A stretch of DNA of 64,000 nucleotides from Astropecten irregularis (lineage: Eukaryota; Echinodermata; Asteroidea; Paxillosida; Astropectinidae): positions 5,394,001 to 5,458,000 of the forward strand of contig OZ020254.1 in assembly GCA_963971285.1 (NCBI GenBank), written 5' to 3'. Of this stretch, positions 12,150-24,999 are shown piece after piece. The position numbers and the translations under genes were made by a program. How positions within the stretch are numbered: position 1 is the first letter of the stretch; each line of letters begins with the position of its first letter. The notes beneath the pieces were generated by a model. That model was not told the origin of the DNA, did not search any database, and saw nothing but the letters and a program-made list of their open reading frames with translations.

Positions 12150-12417
12150 AGTGAGCGGATGGTCAGTTAGTTGGTTGGTCGGCGTATCCTTTGGTCGATA
12201 GGGCGATAGGTCATCATTGGTCTGAACAGGCTGTTTGTCTCCTGTTCGATTTGTCAGTCGGTCGATGGGTGAGGTGTCGGCTGGTCTAACTATCACTGAA
12301 TGGGTACGGGTCGGTGCATTGGTCAGCCAGAGTGTGCATAGTTTGACAGGGGAGTCAGTCGGTCGGTCACTTCGGTCGTTGTGTTTGTTGCTCCGTTGGA
12401 CCAGTTGCTTTATAGCT
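12150..12417 (+). repeat. Degenerate GGTC-rich tandem region
   Basis: Scattered GGTCGGTC, GGTTGGTC and GTCGGTCGGTCAC strings, with GGTC recurring every few bases. This looks like a decayed GGTC tetranucleotide array. It ends directly at a family D element. Both strands stay open for 70-110 codons only because the array is stop-poor. Confidence 0.55.
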
Positions 12418-12564
12418 GGGGTCGATTTCACGAAGCCCGACGATCGGTCGTAACTCGAGTTACGAAGGATACCGGTAACCCATCGTATACTCTACGTAGG
12501 GCTGTAATGCATCATAAGTCCTACGATTGATAGTATAATACGATGAGTTTTGTGAAATCGACCC
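12418..12564 (+). mobile_element. Family D palindromic MITE, complete
   Basis: About 147 bp with inverted ends GGGTCGATTTCACGAAG and TTTTGTGAAATCGACCC. Inner parts also pair loosely (GTAACTCGAGTTACGA; GTAGGGCTGTAATGCATCAT; TCCTACGATTGATAGTA). Same layout as the copies at 24.9, 41.1 and 57.4 kb (the last inverted). No coding capacity. Confidence 0.85.
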
Positions 12565-14380
12565 TTGGTATGTTCATTGGTCAATCAGGAGGTTTGCCGA
12601 TGGGAAAGGTTGTGAGGTTAGCTCACGGAGTAGGCTCTCCCTGCCTCCAGAATCCATGGTTAGATGATCAGCCACCTCAGTCATATGCCGGTGAAGGGAG
12701 TCTGAATGGAACGCCAGTCTCCAACAGTTTGTTTTTCGTTTGAGGGAACAGCATTTTCCCCGCAAGGGCCAGCTGTGCACGTCAACAGAGAGCCTATAAT
12801 TGGACATTGCAAAAGAAAAAGAAAACAATCGAAGAGTGTTGTCTCTAACAATTAAATTAAGATAAAAGCCAATGCATTAAACTGCGTAAAGGTTTTGGTA
12901 TTGCTGTCAACGCGTGTGTGTCCCAATGAGACCCTCAACTGTTGACGAGACACTAAGTGCAATTTTCTTGCGATTGATTGAATAGAATAGAGCAGTCTGC
13001 CCTCTTGGCTGCGACATGACTGCCGTTATTCCTGGTGATTTTGTTACAGGCTTCTCTCTCCATCCACACGGGTCTAGCCGGCCTCCAAGGCTCTAGGGGC
13101 GTCATCTCTAGCTCCGGCTCCGCTGACCTGTGTCTCTGACGACAACGATCATGTCCTGGTCAGTACTGGTCAGTGGTCACTGAATGCCCTTCTCTTCGTT
13201 TCTAAACCTAAAACATGGTAAAGAGAAAATATGATTCATATTTCAGACAGAAGGCCTAATGACAAACTGCTGTGATGACATGTATTTGTGTCAACCGTAA
13301 TATGTCCGACCGAATCAGATGCTTTGTTTGGATGAAGAGATTACCACTATTTATAATGTGAGATGGTCAAACTTCTTAATGGTTCCTAGCTTTTATGAAG
13401 TGATTAATGATGCTGACAGAAACGTTTTGCCTGCCCCTCTTGCCAAGTTACTGACCTCAATTGAAAAGACGATGTCTATGATGTGCAGTTGTGGTGAATT
13501 ATGAAGGAAAATGGAAGATATGGTGGCTGTAGTTGAGTTGGGTACGGTTAGGCCGGGGGATAAAACGCATTTCAAAATTGGGTTATTATTTGCTGATAAC
13601 TTTGCAAATTTCAACCAATTTCCGGGGAGTACACAGCTGTGGCTGCAGTCAAACGCAATGCCATCTCCCCACCCTCACAGATACCATAATTTATATTTGG
13701 GAGGAAAGAAAATGCAAAGCGTCTTGCTTAAGGTCACAAACACCGCAATAACCACTCAAAGGATTGAACCAACAGTCTAGTCCACAAACGATAGAGGTCG
13801 CTCATGGAAACCAGTTCGCTCCGTTTGGAAAAGGGGGTTGCGGTACGCCCACGTGATTCATGTCAGGCTAGGTACGGTTTAGCCTTAATACGCGTTACGC
13901 TTGAGAGTTGGCACCTATGCAGGGCTGGGACACTGCCCTAGGTCTGAACGGCTCGCCCACTCTAGATGCTGAAGGCTTACATCTACCTGAAGTGTGAGCA
14001 AGCTTCGTGGAATTTTGTCCCGACGATTTCATATCCTCTGAAAAAAAAACCCAACAATTACATCCAGCTTATCTCTCGAATCAATAGTCTGCACACCGGT
14101 ATACCCCCAAAAGACAGACGACAAAACTGTGGAGATTGAATTGGAAGTGAAATGTGACACGCTTGGTATTCGGCGAGGTATTACACTAATTCTATGCAAA
14201 GCGCAGAGGATAAGCCGCTGATCCATTAAGGTATAGCTTTGTGAGAAAACACAAACATACCCACCACAGTATAGTTCATAACCTCAGTTCAAGAACCATT
14301 AGGATGGAAACAATAAAAAACGTAGACGGCATCTCAAATCAGAGCTTTAAATGAAGGCCCTGGCTTAAATTATATCATAG
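12565..14380. other. Unassigned stretch, no gene seen
   Basis: Two plus frames at 13319-13504 and 13511-13780 follow each other closely, but neither has a known motif nor flanking splice signals that would join them. No repeat family recurs here. Confidence 0.45.
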
Positions 14381-14394
14381 CGCCCTCTTTTGGC
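14381..14394 (-). promoter_or_regulatory. Weak CTCF-like motif (12 of 14)
   Basis: On the minus strand CCAAAAGAGGGCGC matches CCRSYAGRKGGCRS at 12 of 14 positions. It shares AAGAGGGCGCTAT with the motif at 317-330, so shared ancestry is as likely as shared function. Confidence 0.2.
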
Positions 14395-17300
14395 TCAAAA
14401 TGCACACGGCGATTCTTTTTTTTTTTAATTTAACCAACTTCACGCAAACAACACAACTGCTGTAGGCCTAGGTTGTTCCAATTTCCTTTCCTCAGAAATC
14501 GGCGCGTTTGACTTTTTTGGTTAACAAAGGCGCTAGCTGAAGGCTGTTCCGATTATGAGCAAAATGCATTCGATAATCGATTATGTACGTGTCCTTGGAT
14601 GTGTGGAAATACAGTTGGTTTCTATGCCCCTAAAAACCAGGATTCAGCCAGGTATTTCAGAATTCACTTTGCCGTCTTCATTAACCCTGAATCTTTTGTC
14701 TTGTCTATAATGTAATTTCCTGCAGGTGTTGTGTGCCTCATTCATGGACGGATTTTGTTTTCCTGTGAAGGCATGATGGCCGATCACGACCTGTTCCCAT
14801 TAATGAGTATACGAGGCGTCATAATGAGGTTCAGATTTATAATAAAAAATGTCATCACAATCGTACTTGGAAGGACGGGGAATGTAAGACTTTCGATCTC
14901 AACGAATGTGTCTGCTTGTGAAAAGCTGCTCGGTTTAAACGGAGATATGTGGTCAAGGGAACCTATTTGAACGTGCGGTGATCAAACCCCGCAGTTTGCA
15001 CGCTTTTTACACTTTTTCACACAACATGCAAAATAGAAAGCGTCTTCACGCACGAATACAAGTTCGTGGTGCGTTTGTAAGAACTCCACAATTAATTTGC
15101 TCTGAGTTAGACTAGACTTATCATCGAAGAAAAGAATAAAAATCAAACCAAAGCTCAAGTTATTTTGTGTCTCGTTTCTGTGCCAGTCAAAAACCGAAAG
15201 ATGAACCGCGATATCCGTACAGAACATTGTTCGTAGCGAGTATGCTGACTAGGCACAGTATTCTGTTACATAGGTGGCTAGAAATACTCTATTTATATTC
15301 TCGCAAAATGCTGCACTTCAGAGGAAGTCAACGTAATGATGTTACACTCCTGAACACCTGGGGCCACCCCATGACGGTGCCAGGACTCACATATCACCGT
15401 CCCAATGCATTGAACACGAAGAAGCGCCAAAATGACCGGATGGAAATGTGCTATATCAAGCTCTGATGGGCTATTTCCAACTGAATAGGACTGTATGGGA
15501 GCCGTTACAGTCATTCAAGTATTCCCTTTATAACTCACCTGCCGATATCAACAGGAATAGAACTGGCTTTAGTCGATAGAGTCGACAGGTGCGGTAATGC
15601 ATTCGGAATATCCCTTTTTACTCTACCATTATATATTGATAACTCCGTTATCAATTTCAAAACTAGTATCCATCACGTACGCCTCTACCAACTCCTTTGA
15701 TGCTAAACATAGAAATTCACTAATGCGATTTTGCGGGGATGAAAAACCACCCACATCCACTGAATGTTTTATGACCACTCTCTGGATTACAGTCACCGTG
15801 ACGATTAAATGGAGTCATTGATGTCAATTATTTCGCTTTCATGGAACAAACTGAAATGACTTGACGTCACTTCGTCTTAACAGCTTTATAGCAAACGACC
15901 TTGTATTGCACTATGTGCGTAAACAATGTAACGCGAAGATGAAATATGTATAAATGTGAAGTACATTAGCAAGCATATACGATGGGCTGTATTGCTTCCA
16001 AATACTTATTTTTGTCGGCAATTTGACGGAACACAAAAAAATAAATTAAATTAAGTCGAGACACATGAAAATGGTGTACATGTAAGTGGCAAAAGGACCG
16101 TATGGAATCAATCGTTTTTTATTGCTTTGTTGGCTTTATATACGGACTTAAGTCACTTAACTGGAGGGGCTGTAAAAGGTGGCATTGGTCTTTTAGTAAG
16201 ACAGTCTTATCTGCAATTTCTTCGACTTTCTATACGTCGAATACGTGGACACAGAGTGTGCTTGCTTAATGCTGAATCCAACAGTACGCAATAGCATTGT
16301 CTTAATTATGCTTGGCTTTCAACGGCTGTTTCATGATGAAGTTTGTCGCATGCAAAGCGACACTGAATGCTTACCGTTCGATGATGTAAAGGGCTTTGAG
16401 TGGGTGATTTATGCATTTCACCCGAGGGTAATACTAACCAAACAAAATAAAAAGTACACAACTTCGGAAACCTCGGAATAGCCGCCGAGTGTGCAATATA
16501 ATATAGGCCTATAAACAGGACAGCCTTTCCGTCTGTGGTAGATATTGCAAATATTTATAGGCTCTTAATTAAAACTCTCTCGCTTGGCATGCACATCAAT
16601 GTCACTGCCAACGGCCACCCAGCAACGCAGGCGTCTCCTCTCCACCGCATGGAGGAAGTTAGCAGTAGGGGTATCTTCAAGGAGCCTCTTCGATAAGGTC
16701 ACTGTTCTTATTTCAGATCGTTATAGTGTGTGCCTGGCTAATAAAATGATGAGTCGTTTTTTAAACGAGGCACTTATCTGTCAGCAGAGACCGTCGCTGC
16801 CGAGTGTGAAACCAATTTCCCCCACCGTATTGTCGTCGGCGTCACGCTCGGTGATCCCCGGGAATTAATACCCGTGTTGCAAGTTTTCAAAAGCTCTCCT
16901 AATTTCGTGACAGATTTCCCCTTAACGTTTCTGATACCATGGCTTCTTAATACGAAGGAGGGGGTAGTTTTTCTTTCTGGTTTACTGTCTCTGTTTTCGG
17001 CGGCACTTTAAGGCGCTGATTTACGGGTCGGTTTCTGGTTTCTTGAGAATCGGAAGAAATGGCAGGGAAAGAGAATAAGACCTGAAGGATCAGAAAGGAA
17101 TCATAGTTGATTGAGTCGCCCTAAGCGCCCTCCACGTCCAAGGTGTGAACAAACATGAGAACTGTAAGTTTGTACTCTGCCGTGGAGGAAGGTAGAAAAT
17201 GAATCGTCATCTCGCGGGCAACGATGGCATTACCGCTTCCTTGACTCCCCTGGACCAAAAGACAAAGTGTCCCCAACCTCACAAATGCACTGGGCAATTC

Positions 17301-19254
17301 AACGGAACTGATTTTGTATGAGAAGCACACAAAGAGTTATTGGCACCATGGAGAAATAACGCCCCATCGCAATGAGCAAGGAGGAGCTGCATCATGCCTC
17401 GATTCTAACTCCTCTGTCTGGACGCCTGACGAGAATTTATACCGTGTCGTCCGGAGCCAATTAAGAGGTAGGCCTGGCGGCAGTCGGTGGTCGAAAACAC
17501 CGTCTACAGATATGCAGACGCTGGTCAAACTTGATGCTAGCCGTATTGACTGACCACATGTACTGACCAGTCAGGCCGAGCCTGGGTATCTAATATCCCC
17601 TCCTGTCTTACTTAAAGAGGAAAGGGTAGGGTACAGAATGAAGTATAATCGAACAGTACTTTGGAAAGGACAAATCGTGACCTGAATTATGGAAATTTAA
17701 GCCCGACATAATTAATTTATCAGATGTTTAGTACTGTTTCCTATGGTCAGACACGTAAGAGAAACGGCAGAGTAAACAAGTCTCATTTTAACACTTTTGT
17801 GCACTTTCGATTTAATGTGCAATACCGCCCTCAAGTCAAGTTGACATAATCGAGAAAAACTTTATATGTTGTCAAGAGTAGAATGTGAACCAGAGTATGT
17901 CAAACGTCCGCTGTTACAAAAATAAATTTGTTGTCAAGAAAATGGTACCAAACACGACACTCATATAGTACCATACATAGCTCTTGTGCACCCGTCAGTG
18001 ACATAACTATCACACTCCTAAAATTGAAAGAATTATCAATACTTAAGTCAACAATCAAATTGCTATCATCGCCCTAAATAACGATACAAAATTGAAATTT
18101 AAAATCGCATTCAGAAGCCACACTTATCTTTGTAAAGCCAATATTGCCTTTAATTCTCAAAGGGGCTGGACCTGCTCTCATATCGGCAAGTCGGAGGTTT
18201 AGAAAATGGCACACAATTCTGCGAAACCGAGACAACAAGACGAGACACCCGAGAGAAGATTAGGATTGAAAACGAAGAATCAATAAGCACCGTATGTTCG
18301 AACTTGCAATGTAAATAGAATGGACTGGATATTTTATCCCATAGAAATTTGGCTTTGGCCATGCAGACTTTACTTGTACTTTTTCCCTGGTTCCCGGCTC
18401 TGCGTCTGACCAAAACCATCCGTATATGCACAAACGAGAGAGACTTTGTAAAAACATAAAGAAAGAAAATCGCTGGTTGCCTGTTCTGTTTTGGTCTGTA
18501 TGGTGTGCTAATAGAGAAAAGAACGGCCCACTTGGTCGGGTCACCGACGTTTCTGTGCCGATAACGACGATAACACAGTTATCCAGTTTAAATAATCGTC
18601 TGCTACCCCCTCAGAAAAAAATCTTAATAAAGACTGTCTAGTTTTTTTCCCAGAGGCTATTTAGCCGTCTTGGTCCCTGATTCCCCACGGGTTGCTCTTG
18701 GTGTATTTACTGTGTGATTGCACTTTGTCAGAAAACAAATCTGCCTTTGCTATGGTGATTATATCTTCTTAATACCGAGGTTCTCGATGCTCAGCCCGAG
18801 ATGAACTTTTTGAGGGGCTTCAGGAGACTTGTTTCCCCATCTGCACTGAATTTGGTCTTTCAGAAGTTGAAATCCATGAAATTCCATTTTTACAATTCAG
18901 CTGAAACCCAATCGGCGCGTGAAGAGCGCGGGATGTATGTTTGTTCGTCCGCTTAGCGATAGAATCAGCCGGTGTACAGTTTGTGCAACGGCGTCAAAGT
19001 CGGCTCCGTCTGTGAAAATAATGTTATTGAAGCAACACATTACACTTACGGGGAATGACAACATACTGTATCCATATTCCCTAACACGTTTATCGATCTA
19101 GGCCATCTCTTGCTGAAAAGTACATCGCAGTTTGGGTGATCGAAAAGCTTGACGAAAAGACAACATGACCATTGAGCGGTATCGGTATGATCACCACCTG
19201 TGACCGGAAATGATGTTTTGATGAATATTAATGATTTTTCGTCTGGGAGATATG
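14395..19254. other. Unassigned stretch, no gene seen
   Basis: About 4.9 kb of apparently unique sequence. Frames at 15167-15466 (99 codons), 16584-16868 (94) and 18260-18544 (94) have no recognisable domain and opposite-strand overlaps. TAGGCCTA palindromes at 14463 and 16504. No TIR family of the window is inserted here, the longest such gap together with 26.8-31.9 kb. Confidence 0.5.
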
Positions 19255-19376
19255 AATAATAATGCAAATTATGCTTGTCCTTCATCGATGTAGATGAGCA
19301 CTTGCATACTCAATGACTGTTGAGTGCACATGGAAAAAAATCATGCGCTGGCTCAGGTGGAATTCGAACCCAGTGT
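19255..19376 (-). mobile_element. tRNA-derived SINE copy 2, 5' truncated
   Basis: Reverse complement reads TGGGTTCGAATTCC (pol III B box), TGAGCCAGCGCATGATTTTT, CATTGAGTATGCAAGTGCTC, then GAAGGACAAGC and an AT-rich ATTATTATT tail. It aligns closely over about 115 bp with the copy at 40.2 kb. The A-box part is missing, as expected from 5' truncation on integration. Confidence 0.75.
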
Positions 19377-20506
19377 TGTTTTACATGTTCTTTCCTCCGT
19401 TTCCTTAAACAATGTTCGCATATTATAGCTTTTTCGACGCACACACTGTCGTTTTTTCATGATGAGACTGAAGTTATTCCCATTTTGAAAAGCTAATTTA
19501 TACGGATACAGTAAATTTTCGTGTCTAAGTTGAAAATCGTGAAAGCGTTTCGAAGTTTAAACCCATAATTCACCCAAGTTAGGGTGGTCGTGCTTTTTTG
19601 TGGTCGTTTCTGTTTAGGCCTTATTTCTCGATTAGGCCTACATATATTTACCATTTAAGATATGGAAATTATAGAAGAGTGTGTGACTAAATGGAGTAGC
19701 GACGTTTCATACCGGGAATTGTTCAAACAAATTGGCTGAATATCTAGTTGATTGTCCTCTGAAGACGAAGAAAAATGATGACATTTCAAGAGGATAAACA
19801 TCCGTTCCTCTTTAATGGATTTGAGTCGAACGTTGAAAAACATATTAATTTCTCAAGGCAATTCATGTATATACTTTTTATACATTTCATGAATCACCAG
19901 TGAAATATGTGATAAATGCACGGAATACATCTTAATGAGTTGATGGCATTTCACCAATTGCACGATTCATGGATTGTGGATCGTTGGTGGCTTAACGTCG
20001 CCCCCGGACGGGGGCCTGTGCATAGCCAGACAGCCACACATGTGTATGTGTGCGCTCGGCATGATATTAGAAACATTGGATTTGTGATTTTAAATCCAAG
20101 TTTATTCTAGCAGTATAACGCAACTGCCAAAATGAACCATGGAGGAAGGAAAGCCTTTGGAGGAGGGAAAGCCTTCTTCCATGAATGAACAGAGTTTGTA
20201 TCAGTCAGAATCTCTGGACATAACTTGGTAATTTGGCTCATGGGGTCTTGCAGTGATGGATCACTAACTATGAATAGAATAGCAAGTTGATATGACAGCT
20301 GGATAATCCTGCACAGCACGCATGATGAAAATGCACTTTACAGTCAGGTATCAAATCCAAACAGATGTTGATGTGATCATAGAGCTAGGAACAGATGTGA
20401 TCTAGAGGTGAATGTGCGATCGTGTTAGCGACATCTGAATCCGTTTACGCAGTAGGCCAACCTATATAATGTACAAGACAGACATTGCACAGAAGCATAG
20501 ACTAAG
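19377..20506. other. Unassigned stretch, no gene seen
   Basis: No shared repeat. A direct repeat GGAGGAAGGAAAGCC / GGAGGAGGGAAAGCC lies at 20140-20172. TAGGCCTA at 19633. No credible frame. Confidence 0.45.
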
Positions 20507-20733
20507 GGCCTCTCTCAAAGCTCGGCTCTGGATCAGACTCCATTTCGTGAATCCATTTTAAAATTATGGGTATCAAAATAGAGACTTTTGGGCTGCGGTT
20601 CGGGAGTGGATTCTCTGGATTGAAAAAGAAACAGAGCTCCAGCTTAAATGAAAAACCAAAACCTATATTTTCAGCATATGGATGACAGAGACGAAGCCGG
20701 AGCCTGAGCCAGGGCCGAGCTTTGAAAAAGGCC
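20507..20733 (+). mobile_element. Family G inverted-repeat element
   Basis: Ends pair as GGGCCTCTCTCAAAGCTCGG on the left and the inverted GCCGAGCTTTGAAAAAGGCCC on the right. The interior (GGTATCAAAATAGAG, TGGATTCTCTGGATTGAAAA, GAAAAACCAAAACCTATATT) matches the copies at 54.9 and 59.3 kb. The GAGCCT motif of the right arm is only about one to two units here. It stops about 6 bases before element H. Confidence 0.75.
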
Positions 20734-20739
20734 CTGAGG

Positions 20740-21045
20740 CCGTGCCCGAAACCGTTCTCTAGAGCTAGGTCTACGGCTATTGTCTACGGCGACCATTTTG
20801 AAGCACTGTCCGAAATGCTGTCTATAGCTAGAGCTACGTCTACGATGTCATTAAAAGCTATAGCCGTAAGAAATGTTGTCTTGATCTGCGCGTCAAATGC
20901 AAACAAAATGGCGAGCGATAATTCGATGACTTGAGGGCGCAATACGTAGCCGAAGCTGCGACCGAATTGCAATTGGTAAAGCGCTTCCCTAGACGTTGCT
21001 GTAAATGCATGTAGACCATAGCTCTAGACAACCGTTTCGGCACGG
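20740..21045 (+). mobile_element. Element H, inverted-repeat MITE
   Basis: Left end CCGTGCCCGAAACCGTTCTC then TAGAGCTAGGTCTAC; the right end is its inverted match GTAGACCATAGCTCTAGACA then ACCGTTTCGGCACGG. 306 bp. The interior repeats AGCTACGTCTACG-like strings. No open frame beyond shadow frames. Single copy in the window. Confidence 0.75.
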
Positions 21046-21772
21046 TAGTCAAACTAGTCTGGAGAAGAAAACTCTACTATGCGGTGAAAGGTAGCTGCTA
21101 TGTCACCATGTAGACACAGATATTTTGTTAGTAGCTTCGCACGTGAGTGCGTATCCTGGTGATGCAAGACTTTTTCAAATTGCACCGTTTCTAAATCACC
21201 CAACTCTCTTTACCTGAGGGAACGTTATGGCTTCATCTATCAAGTCTCCCTGCAAGTTATAAGAAATCGCATTGGTTGCCGAGGCATATACTACCTAGGC
21301 CCTGCTTGACTGGCAACAAATCGCTGTTCCATTGTGTGAAGAACCAAAGTGTCGGGGCGCGACACATCCCCAACACCGCCGACAACTTCTAGGAATTCTC
21401 TCGGCAACTTCAAAGCTCGGAGATGATATTAAAGATGATATCAAATTGGTATGTTATAAAGCCTGTAATCAGAGAAGAGGAGTTCAGATGTTCGTCTGAA
21501 AGGGAATGAGTGTTAGGGCATAGCGGGGAAGGCTAATGAACTGACCTTTCTAAGCCAGCCAATCAGCGACTTGAAAAATACCGCAAGCAAAATGTCCGAC
21601 CTACCGGAATGTTTCAATGTTTGTATTAATACTTTCCTTTGCTGGGCCTCATGACAGCAAGTCGTGCGCGGTCACTGCTCCACGTCTGACGAGACCGTGC
21701 AATGAACTTGATAGGAGACAAGCCCGAGTCTCAAGTTGAAATACCGGAGATACATTGGACTTAATTAAGTCC
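21046..21772. other. Unassigned stretch, no gene seen
   Basis: Contains GATGATATTAAAGATGATATC (21422-21442), a short direct repeat, and nothing else I can name. Confidence 0.4.
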
Positions 21773-22274
21773 TTAAAGGGTACCTGAAATAAAAACTCAT
21801 ATGAAGTTAAATACATCTGTATTGTCATAAAAGTCAACATGTCTATTATTATTTGTGCTAAAAAATATTGTACGTGAAACTGAAGGTATTTTACACCCAT
21901 AATTTAGCACCCGACTTTTCGCGACGAAAAACCTTGCTACGTCACCGGCAGAATGCCACACAGTATTCAAGTCGCAAAACTGCAGACCCCGCGTTTTTAT
22001 TCAAATCGAAGAGCAAAATCCTATAAAAATGTGCACGGGCCAGCAAGAGCTACTGCGGTGCGAGCCTACTTATTCTGCCGATGACGTGACACGCATTGTT
22101 GTGTGGATCAGTTCCGAGTGGGATTTTTTGGGGGGCGGGGCATACATGTACTGATTTTTTAACTTTGGGGCCAAAATCAAGCACATGCATAAAAGTTAAA
22201 ATTTATATAGTAATAAATTATGCATTAAGCAATCATCTGAAAGCACTTTCATCCTTATTACAGGTAACCTTTAA
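21773..22274 (+). mobile_element. Element C, TTAA-bounded MITE
   Basis: Inverted ends TTAAAGGGTACCTG and CAGGTAACCTTTAA enclose 502 bp. The interior is GC-richer in the middle (CTACGTCACCGGCAGAATGC paired with ATTCTGCCGATGACGTGACA further right), so inner arms also pair. No transposase frame. Terminal TTAA and AGG recall families A and B, but the interior is unrelated. Confidence 0.75.
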
Positions 22275-23557
22275 AGTAAAACTGTATACTCCACAGACTG
22301 TGTCATGCAGCGTGTTGCCGTATGAAGAAAATTAACTTAAAATTTCAAGTTCTTGGAGGCACTTATACAGTGCGTAGAGAGCGCTCTGTGCCAATGAAAA
22401 ACCTTCTTTCTTCTTTTGGAATTGATTGTAAGCTTGTTTGTTTTAAATTTTTGTTGCCATTCCAAAAACGTCTTAGTCTTGTGCTATTATTAACTACAAA
22501 ATACCTCATTGCAAGGTAATTCTGACCACAAATAGATGTTTTTCCGGCGTTCCGTGAACAACGATCAAGTCCAAAGCTTGTGGCTTATCCCACACCATGA
22601 GATTGATATGCCAGGTAGCAATTATTTAAAGCTTAAGAAAAATACCTCACGTTGCAGTTCATATCGCACGAACCATTATCATTGCTTAACCTGAAATGAA
22701 ACTTTTCAACAAACTATGCGATCATAATTGGATTGATGGTAATTTTTTCCCAAAGGGCGAAAGTGTAACCGTCCTGGATCATTCGATTTCTCCTTTCGCC
22801 TTGAAAAAAACCCCTATATTTAGTGATTCTGACAAACAGCAAAACAAACCTAAGAACTCTTTATGATGTTTAGGCTTTGATGTAAGAAACAAACAAACAG
22901 CACCCATCAGACAAACAAACAAGGAGTAAATATATCCTCAAAATCAAATCATTGTATAATTGCAGTCTTGGTTATTTCTGATAGTTATATGAACGCCTCA
23001 TAATTATAAAAGGTAAACCATACATGTCTATGAGATTAAATTTCCAGTGGAGCCGCTAAGTCGAGGGAAAATCTTGACTCTCGTTTATTTTTACAGAAAC
23101 CTTTGTGTTTCGTCAACGACAGTACCTCTTTTCAAGTAAAAATCAACATCTTGCAAGAACGTTTATTCAGCGGCGTTTGAAAGAATTGAATGTTGCCATT
23201 TCTGCATTGTCATAAGTGTCAAGATTGTGCATTGTCAAATCCGAGGTGTAGAGTTTATTTCCTTACTGTTCTGATTCGGTCGAGATTCAATATCTTGTTG
23301 ATGAATAATTTCAGGGGACAATGAAATATTGCAGAAGTTGTCGCCTCCCAAAAGGATCCTTGATATTTAGCCAAGAATCGTATTCCCTTTTCCCTGCGGG
23401 CGAGGGGGGACGTGACTATTGTGCCTTCGGATAACATAAATACAAAATCTGTCATGCAGCTGTTTCTATAGGGATGAGAAAACTTGTGTTTGTGTTTATT
23501 ACAAGTTTTATTTCAATACAAGCACGGTGTTTATGTTTGCATATTATATAGACGATG
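22275..23557. other. Unassigned stretch, no gene seen
   Basis: AT-rich sequence with AAACAAACAA-like runs at 22884-22921. No gene or shared repeat recognised. Confidence 0.45.
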
Positions 23558-23578
23558 TATATATATATATATATATAT
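23558..23578. repeat. AT microsatellite
   Basis: (TA)n run of about ten units. Confidence 0.9.
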
Positions 23579-24857
23579 CCCTTTAAGCCAACATGACAAC
23601 GGGTTGAATAGTGCGACGAGGACCCAGGCTGGGAGCTTGCCTGTTTTCATATCGGGGTTCATGTTGTGAGTATGTTTTCTCAGGAAATATACACTGGGTA
23701 AGAAAAAAAATGCACTAGGGGTAAAAGACTCCCCACCCCCCGGGAATCTTCCGAGGTGTTTACAGATTCCCTATAAATAACACTGTTCAAACATTCTACA
23801 GCTGTATGATTTCATTTCAGCGAGTGACAAACACTCACCCCGGGGTATCAAAATGAATTTTTTTTTTTTTGGTCGTCAAAAAGAGATGACAGTTCCTGGC
23901 AAAGGAATGATGAAGGTGAGGGAACTTGCGGGTGGAGTTGATGGGTCATCGGTTGATCGGATTCACATTGACAGCGGTGAAAGAACTGAATCCTAAGGCA
24001 CTTACGTTTGACACAGAACTGACCTTTTAAAAGGACTATAGATGGAAACTTTCTTCTAACTGTTCCCGTGGGGGAAAGTTGTTCATCAAGAATATAAGCA
24101 TTCGTGTCGTATATTTCTTTTCATAGACAGGCTTTCAAAGGTATAATTTAGAGACAGATATGAAGATTCGAGGCCGAATGTATGCGGTGATGTGCATGAT
24201 ACCAGCTCTTTCCTCTTCAGGGAATGTATAATTCCTAGGAAGTTCTCTGCACAATTTCCATTGATCAAGTTAAGTCGAAGAATCTCCTGACATTCATGTG
24301 CTAAAAGCCAAATGTATAGCGCTGGGAATATGCCATAATGTGTGAAATATCCTTTTGAACATTTACCGTTAGCTCCTCCACATTGCACGACTAGCATTTC
24401 ACTCGACTGCACAGATATGGACATTACAATGAGCCATTAACACTAACAGGCTAGATGAACGTGGTCCAATAGCTCTATTCTGATATTGTTTATCGTTATT
24501 TTGTCCACACATCTTGGTATGAATGTTCGGTTAATACGTGAGGGTGCACTTTGATGGCAAAATCGGATTTGTTTTTGGCGGGAAACCATATAGAACTTCG
24601 CCGACTGTGCCTTATTTTAGGAGGATCTTTTGCTTGAGCGATAATCTGCACTGAAAAGGACCGCGAATTATGTGCGTGTTAAAGGAATTAGAAGGGACGA
24701 AAAGTCGCTGATTTGTCTTTTACCCTGCCGAATCGGGTGGGCTGCATATGGCAAACCCGCCCTTTGCTATTGGTCAATGTATTTCACGTGTTTCTCAGCA
24801 GTATGGCCTATATGGCCTATAACCAAAGTGAACATGTTTACTGTCAAGTTGCCGAGA
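23579..24857. other. Unassigned stretch, no gene seen
   Basis: The 112-codon minus frame at 24086-24424 has no recognisable domain. A T11 run at about 23860. No shared repeat. Confidence 0.45.
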
Positions 24858-24999
24858 CGGAGTCGATCATTGCGAAGCCCTACGATAGATCGTAACTCGA
24901 GTTACGAAAATAACCCATCGTATCCTACATAGGGCTGCAATGCATCACATAGGTCCTACGATTAATAGTAAGTTACGATGAGTTTTGTGAAATCGACCC
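24858..24999 (+). mobile_element. Family D palindromic MITE
   Basis: Keeps GTAACTCGAGTTACGAAAAT, CATAGGGCTGCAATGCATCA and the right end TTTTGTGAAATCGACCC. The left end (GGAGTCGATCATTGCGAAGC) is eroded compared with the copy at 12.4 kb. Confidence 0.8.
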
